Shown one piece after another: positions 38,440-40,091 of a stretch of DNA of 40,091 nt. The notes beneath the pieces were generated by a model. The model saw only the letters and a program-made list of their open reading frames with translations. It had not been told where the DNA came from and searched no databases. Numbering within the stretch: position 1 is the stretch's first letter; each line of letters starts with the position of its first letter. A program made the translations under genes and the position numbers. The DNA is from a virus, in the IMG/VR virus record IMGVR_UViG_3300029893_000503, positions 1,419-41,509 of that record. The stretch is one strand, 5' to 3'.

Positions 38440-38792
38440 TGCCCGCAATCACTGACCCGAACCTGGGACTCAACTACGGCTGGACGCTCGGCGAAAGCGG
38501 CTGGGGCGCCGGCATGGATGCCAACCTGAAGCGGCTGGGCGCCGTCGTCAGCCTGTCGGTCAAAGACCGCGATCTGGCCACACCACCTGCCAGCCCGGTT
38601 AACGGCGACCGTTACCTCATTCCCGCTGGCGCAACCGGCGTCTGGAGCGGCAAGACCGATCAGATCGCGGCGCGCATCGCGGGCGTCTGGGAATACCACA
38701 TCCCTAAAGTCGGTTGGCTCTGCTTCGTCGAGGACGAGGCAGTGCTCTCGGCCTACAAGGCCACCGGCTGGAGTCCCGGCATCGCCATCTGA
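38439..38792 (+). CDS. DUF2793 tail-associated protein
   Basis: 117 residues from ATG 38439. The N-terminal NLGLNYGWTLGESGWGAGMDANLKRLGAVVSLSVKDRDL and then PASPVNGDRYLIPAGATGVWSGKTDQIAARIAGVWEYHIPKVGW are the DUF2793 module, a beta-rich segment normally found in phage tail or fibre proteins. Here it is a short stand-alone gene following the tip protein. It probably decorates the tail tip. An intrinsic terminator follows 20 bases downstream. Confidence 0.88.
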   Translation: MPAITDPNLGLNYGWTLGESGWGAGMDANLKRLGAVVSLSVKDRDLATPPASPVNGDRYLIPAGATGVWSGKTDQIAARIAGVWEYHIPKVGWLCFVEDEAVLSAYKATGWSPGIAI

Positions 38793-38812
38793 TCGCTTTC
38801 CCCGGAACCCCG

Positions 38813-38837
38813 AAAACCCGCCCGAGTGGCGGGTTTT
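38813..38837 (+). terminator. Intrinsic terminator at the end of the structural genes
   Basis: A perfect 10-bp stem AAAACCCGCC / GGCGGGTTTT with loop CGAGT, the T-run being part of the stem. It separates the tail genes from the lysis genes. Because the stem has A and T runs on both sides it could work in both directions. Confidence 0.85.
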
Positions 38838-38857
38838 GCATTTCTGGAGCCTGCCTT

Positions 38858-39157
38858 ATGACTGACCCACAACAACCCGCACTGGTCGACAACATGCTCC
38901 TCCTGCGCAAGGAGGACTTCGAAGACCTTCTGGATCGCGCCGCCGAACGCGGCGCCAAACGTGCCCTGGCCGATGTTGGCCTGGACGGTGACGACGCCGC
39001 CCACGACATCCGCGAACTGCGCGGACTCCTCGATGCCTTCAACACCGCCAAGCACACCGCGTGGCAGACCGTCATCAAGATGGTCACCACCGGATTCCTG
39101 CTGGCTTTGGTAGCAGGCGCGCTCATCAAGCTCAAGGTGTTCGGAGGTGCCCAATGA
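38858..39157 (+). CDS. Small membrane protein of the lysis cassette (DUF6127-like)
   Basis: 99 residues from ATG 38858, with TGGAG 9-10 bases upstream. The N-terminal two thirds are charged and helical (NMLLLRKEDFEDLLDRAAERGAKRALADVG, HDIRELRGLLDAFNTAKHTAWQTV). One C-terminal transmembrane helix, IKMVTTGFLLALVAGALIKL, is followed by KVFGGAQ. The resemblance to DUF6127 is from memory. It may be a holin accessory, antiholin or pinholin-like factor; the overlap with the next gene (ATGA at 39154) ties it to the holin. Confidence 0.75.
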   Translation: MTDPQQPALVDNMLLLRKEDFEDLLDRAAERGAKRALADVGLDGDDAAHDIRELRGLLDAFNTAKHTAWQTVIKMVTTGFLLALVAGALIKLKVFGGAQ

Positions 39158-39630
39158 TCGAGACACTGCTTGGTGGTCTGCTCGGCGGTGCTTTCCGCCT
39201 CGCCCCCGAACTCCTCAAGTGGCTCGACCGGAAGGGCGAACGCGGCCACGAACTGGCGATGCAATACAAGGCGCTCGAGTTCGAGAAGCTGCGCGGCGCT
39301 CAACGCATGGACGAAATCGGTACCGGTGCCGATGCGGCATGGAACGTGGGGGCAATCGAAACGCTGCGTGAAGCCGTTCGCACCCAGGGTGAGAAAACCG
39401 GCGTCCACTGGGCCGATGCTCTGAGTTCCAGCGTCCGCCCAGTCATCACCTACTGGTTCATGGCGCTGTACTGCGCCGCCAAGACGGCCGCCTTCGTGGC
39501 TGCCATCGAAGGCGGCGCCGACTGGGGCGTCGCCATCGTCCATGCTTGGACCGAAGCCGACCAAGCCCTGTGGGCCGGGGTGCTGAACTTCTGGTTCCTC
39601 GGGCGCGTGTTCGACCGGGTGCGACCGTGA
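39154..39630 (+). CDS. Holin-like protein (3-TM type)
   Basis: 158 residues from ATG 39154. An N-terminal hydrophobic stretch (ETLLGGLLGGAFRLAPELLKWL), a charged central linker (DRKGERGHELAMQYKALEFEKLRGAQRMDEI) and two C-terminal membrane helices (SVRPVITYWFMALYCAAKTAAFVAA, and WAGVLNFWFLGRVFDRV) match the family known as phage holin of the 3TM type. It would permeabilise the inner membrane for the endolysin. The stop overlaps the endolysin GTG (GTGA). Confidence 0.82.
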   Translation: MIETLLGGLLGGAFRLAPELLKWLDRKGERGHELAMQYKALEFEKLRGAQRMDEIGTGADAAWNVGAIETLREAVRTQGEKTGVHWADALSSSVRPVITYWFMALYCAAKTAAFVAAIEGGADWGVAIVHAWTEADQALWAGVLNFWFLGRVFDRVRP

Positions 39631-40091
39631 TCGAGGTACCGCAGACGGCCATCGAACTGGCCAAGCGCTTCGAGGGATTCGAGCGCAGGGTGAAGCGTGG
39701 CATCGAGATCACCGCCGTCCCCTACATCTGCCCCGCAGGCTTTTGGACGATTGGGTACGGCCATCTCTGCGACTCCAAGCACCCGCCGATCACGGAGGCA
39801 GAAGCCGAGGTTTATCTGGCGCGCGACCTCCAATCGGCTCTTGCCGCCACGCTGCGCTACTGCCCGGTGCTGGCCACTGAATCCGAAGGACGGCTCGCAG
39901 CAATCGTGGATTTCACATTCAACCTTGGTGCTGGGCGATTGCAGACATCGACGCTGCGTCGGCGAATCAACCAGCGCAACTGGTCGGGCGCGGCCAAGGA
40001 ACTGCGGCGCTGGGTGTATGGCGGAGCGAATGTACTGCCGGGACTGGTGGTGAGGCGCGAAGCTGAAGTTCGTCTAATAGTGTCTTGCTGA
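39627..40091 (+). CDS. Endolysin, glycoside hydrolase family 24 lysozyme
   Basis: 154 residues from GTG 39627; the stop TGA is the last codon of the window. Catalytic Glu16 is in KRFEGFE, and CPAGFWTIGYGH supplies Cys35 and Thr41 where many relatives have Asp and Thr. Later motifs VDFTFNLGAGRLQTSTLRRRINQ and VRREAE are family-typical. It cleaves peptidoglycan. No N-terminal signal or anchor is present, so it depends on the upstream holin. Spanin genes, if present, would lie beyond the right edge. Confidence 0.92.
   Translation: MIEVPQTAIELAKRFEGFERRVKRGIEITAVPYICPAGFWTIGYGHLCDSKHPPITEAEAEVYLARDLQSALAATLRYCPVLATESEGRLAAIVDFTFNLGAGRLQTSTLRRRINQRNWSGAAKELRRWVYGGANVLPGLVVRREAEVRLIVSC

Noticed and set aside
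37414-38448. 344-residue minus-strand frame under the tail-tip gene
   Set aside because: Antisense shadow of a well-supported structural gene.
1-40091. tRNA, rRNA, insertion sequences, attachment sites and cos site
   Set aside because: I looked for cloverleaf arms, transposase motifs and terminal repeats by eye and saw none that could be defended. A cos site is expected near the small terminase gene but could not be recognised.

Overview
The window is most of a lambda-like, long-tailed (siphovirus-type) prophage or phage genome from a GC-rich proteobacterium, probably beta or gamma. The host call is an inference from the high GC content by eye, the gene families and the Shine-Dalgarno signals. 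No host housekeeping gene, rRNA, tRNA, CRISPR array or insertion sequence was seen, and no integrase or attachment site lies inside the window. Both edges are inside or flush with phage genes: a DUF2924-type gene is cut by base 1, and the lysozyme stop codon is the last three bases.

Left accessory end (1-4727). A leftward DUF2924-like gene and a small coupled partner come first. Divergent from them is a four-gene cassette: an XRE/ImmA-IrrE regulator-protease, a PIN-domain nuclease and two overlapping unrecognised genes. The cassette has a strong promoter embedded in a nested palindrome (805-844) and its own intrinsic terminator (4706-4727). It looks like a self-contained lysogenic cargo, toxin-antitoxin or defence module, and is the best candidate here for an undescribed system.

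Early replication and recombination operon (4861-13690). Tightly overlapping rightward genes encode a small HTH protein, two unknowns, a Sak4-like ATPase, a putative ssDNA-binding partner, an SF2 helicase, a zinc-finger protein, a Cas4-like Fe-S nuclease, a TOPRIM/RecA-fold primase-helicase, a RuvC-like resolvase, a small unknown and a DUF6362-like HTH protein. Between primase-helicase and resolvase lies a dense block of ten AGTTGGCA-type repeats followed by three hairpins (12308-12566), a good candidate replication origin.

Switch region and modification (13691-18070). A 365-base gap carries stacked hairpins or terminators, a perfect 20-bp palindrome and TTTGCA repeats. It is followed by two tandem ParB-like/DNA-methyltransferase fusions. 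Three leftward small genes (DUF6900-like, DUF3489-like and a conserved unknown) follow. Each is preceded, at almost exactly the same distance, by a copy of a 28-bp module that also precedes the DUF2924 gene at the far left end.

Late region (18071-40091). The order is terminase small and large subunits, two fibre-like proteins, gpW-like joiner, portal, S49 protease with a nested scaffold, decoration protein D, capsid protein E, head-tail connectors, tail tube, tail chaperone with a probable -1 frameshift at TTTTTTC, tape measure, a set of distal tail proteins, a central tail-tip protein and a DUF2793 protein. A terminator follows, then a membrane protein, a holin-like protein and an endolysin. 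The head genes are lambda A/W/B/C-Nu3/D/E-like, while the distal tail (BR0599/DUF2163-type) belongs to a different lineage.
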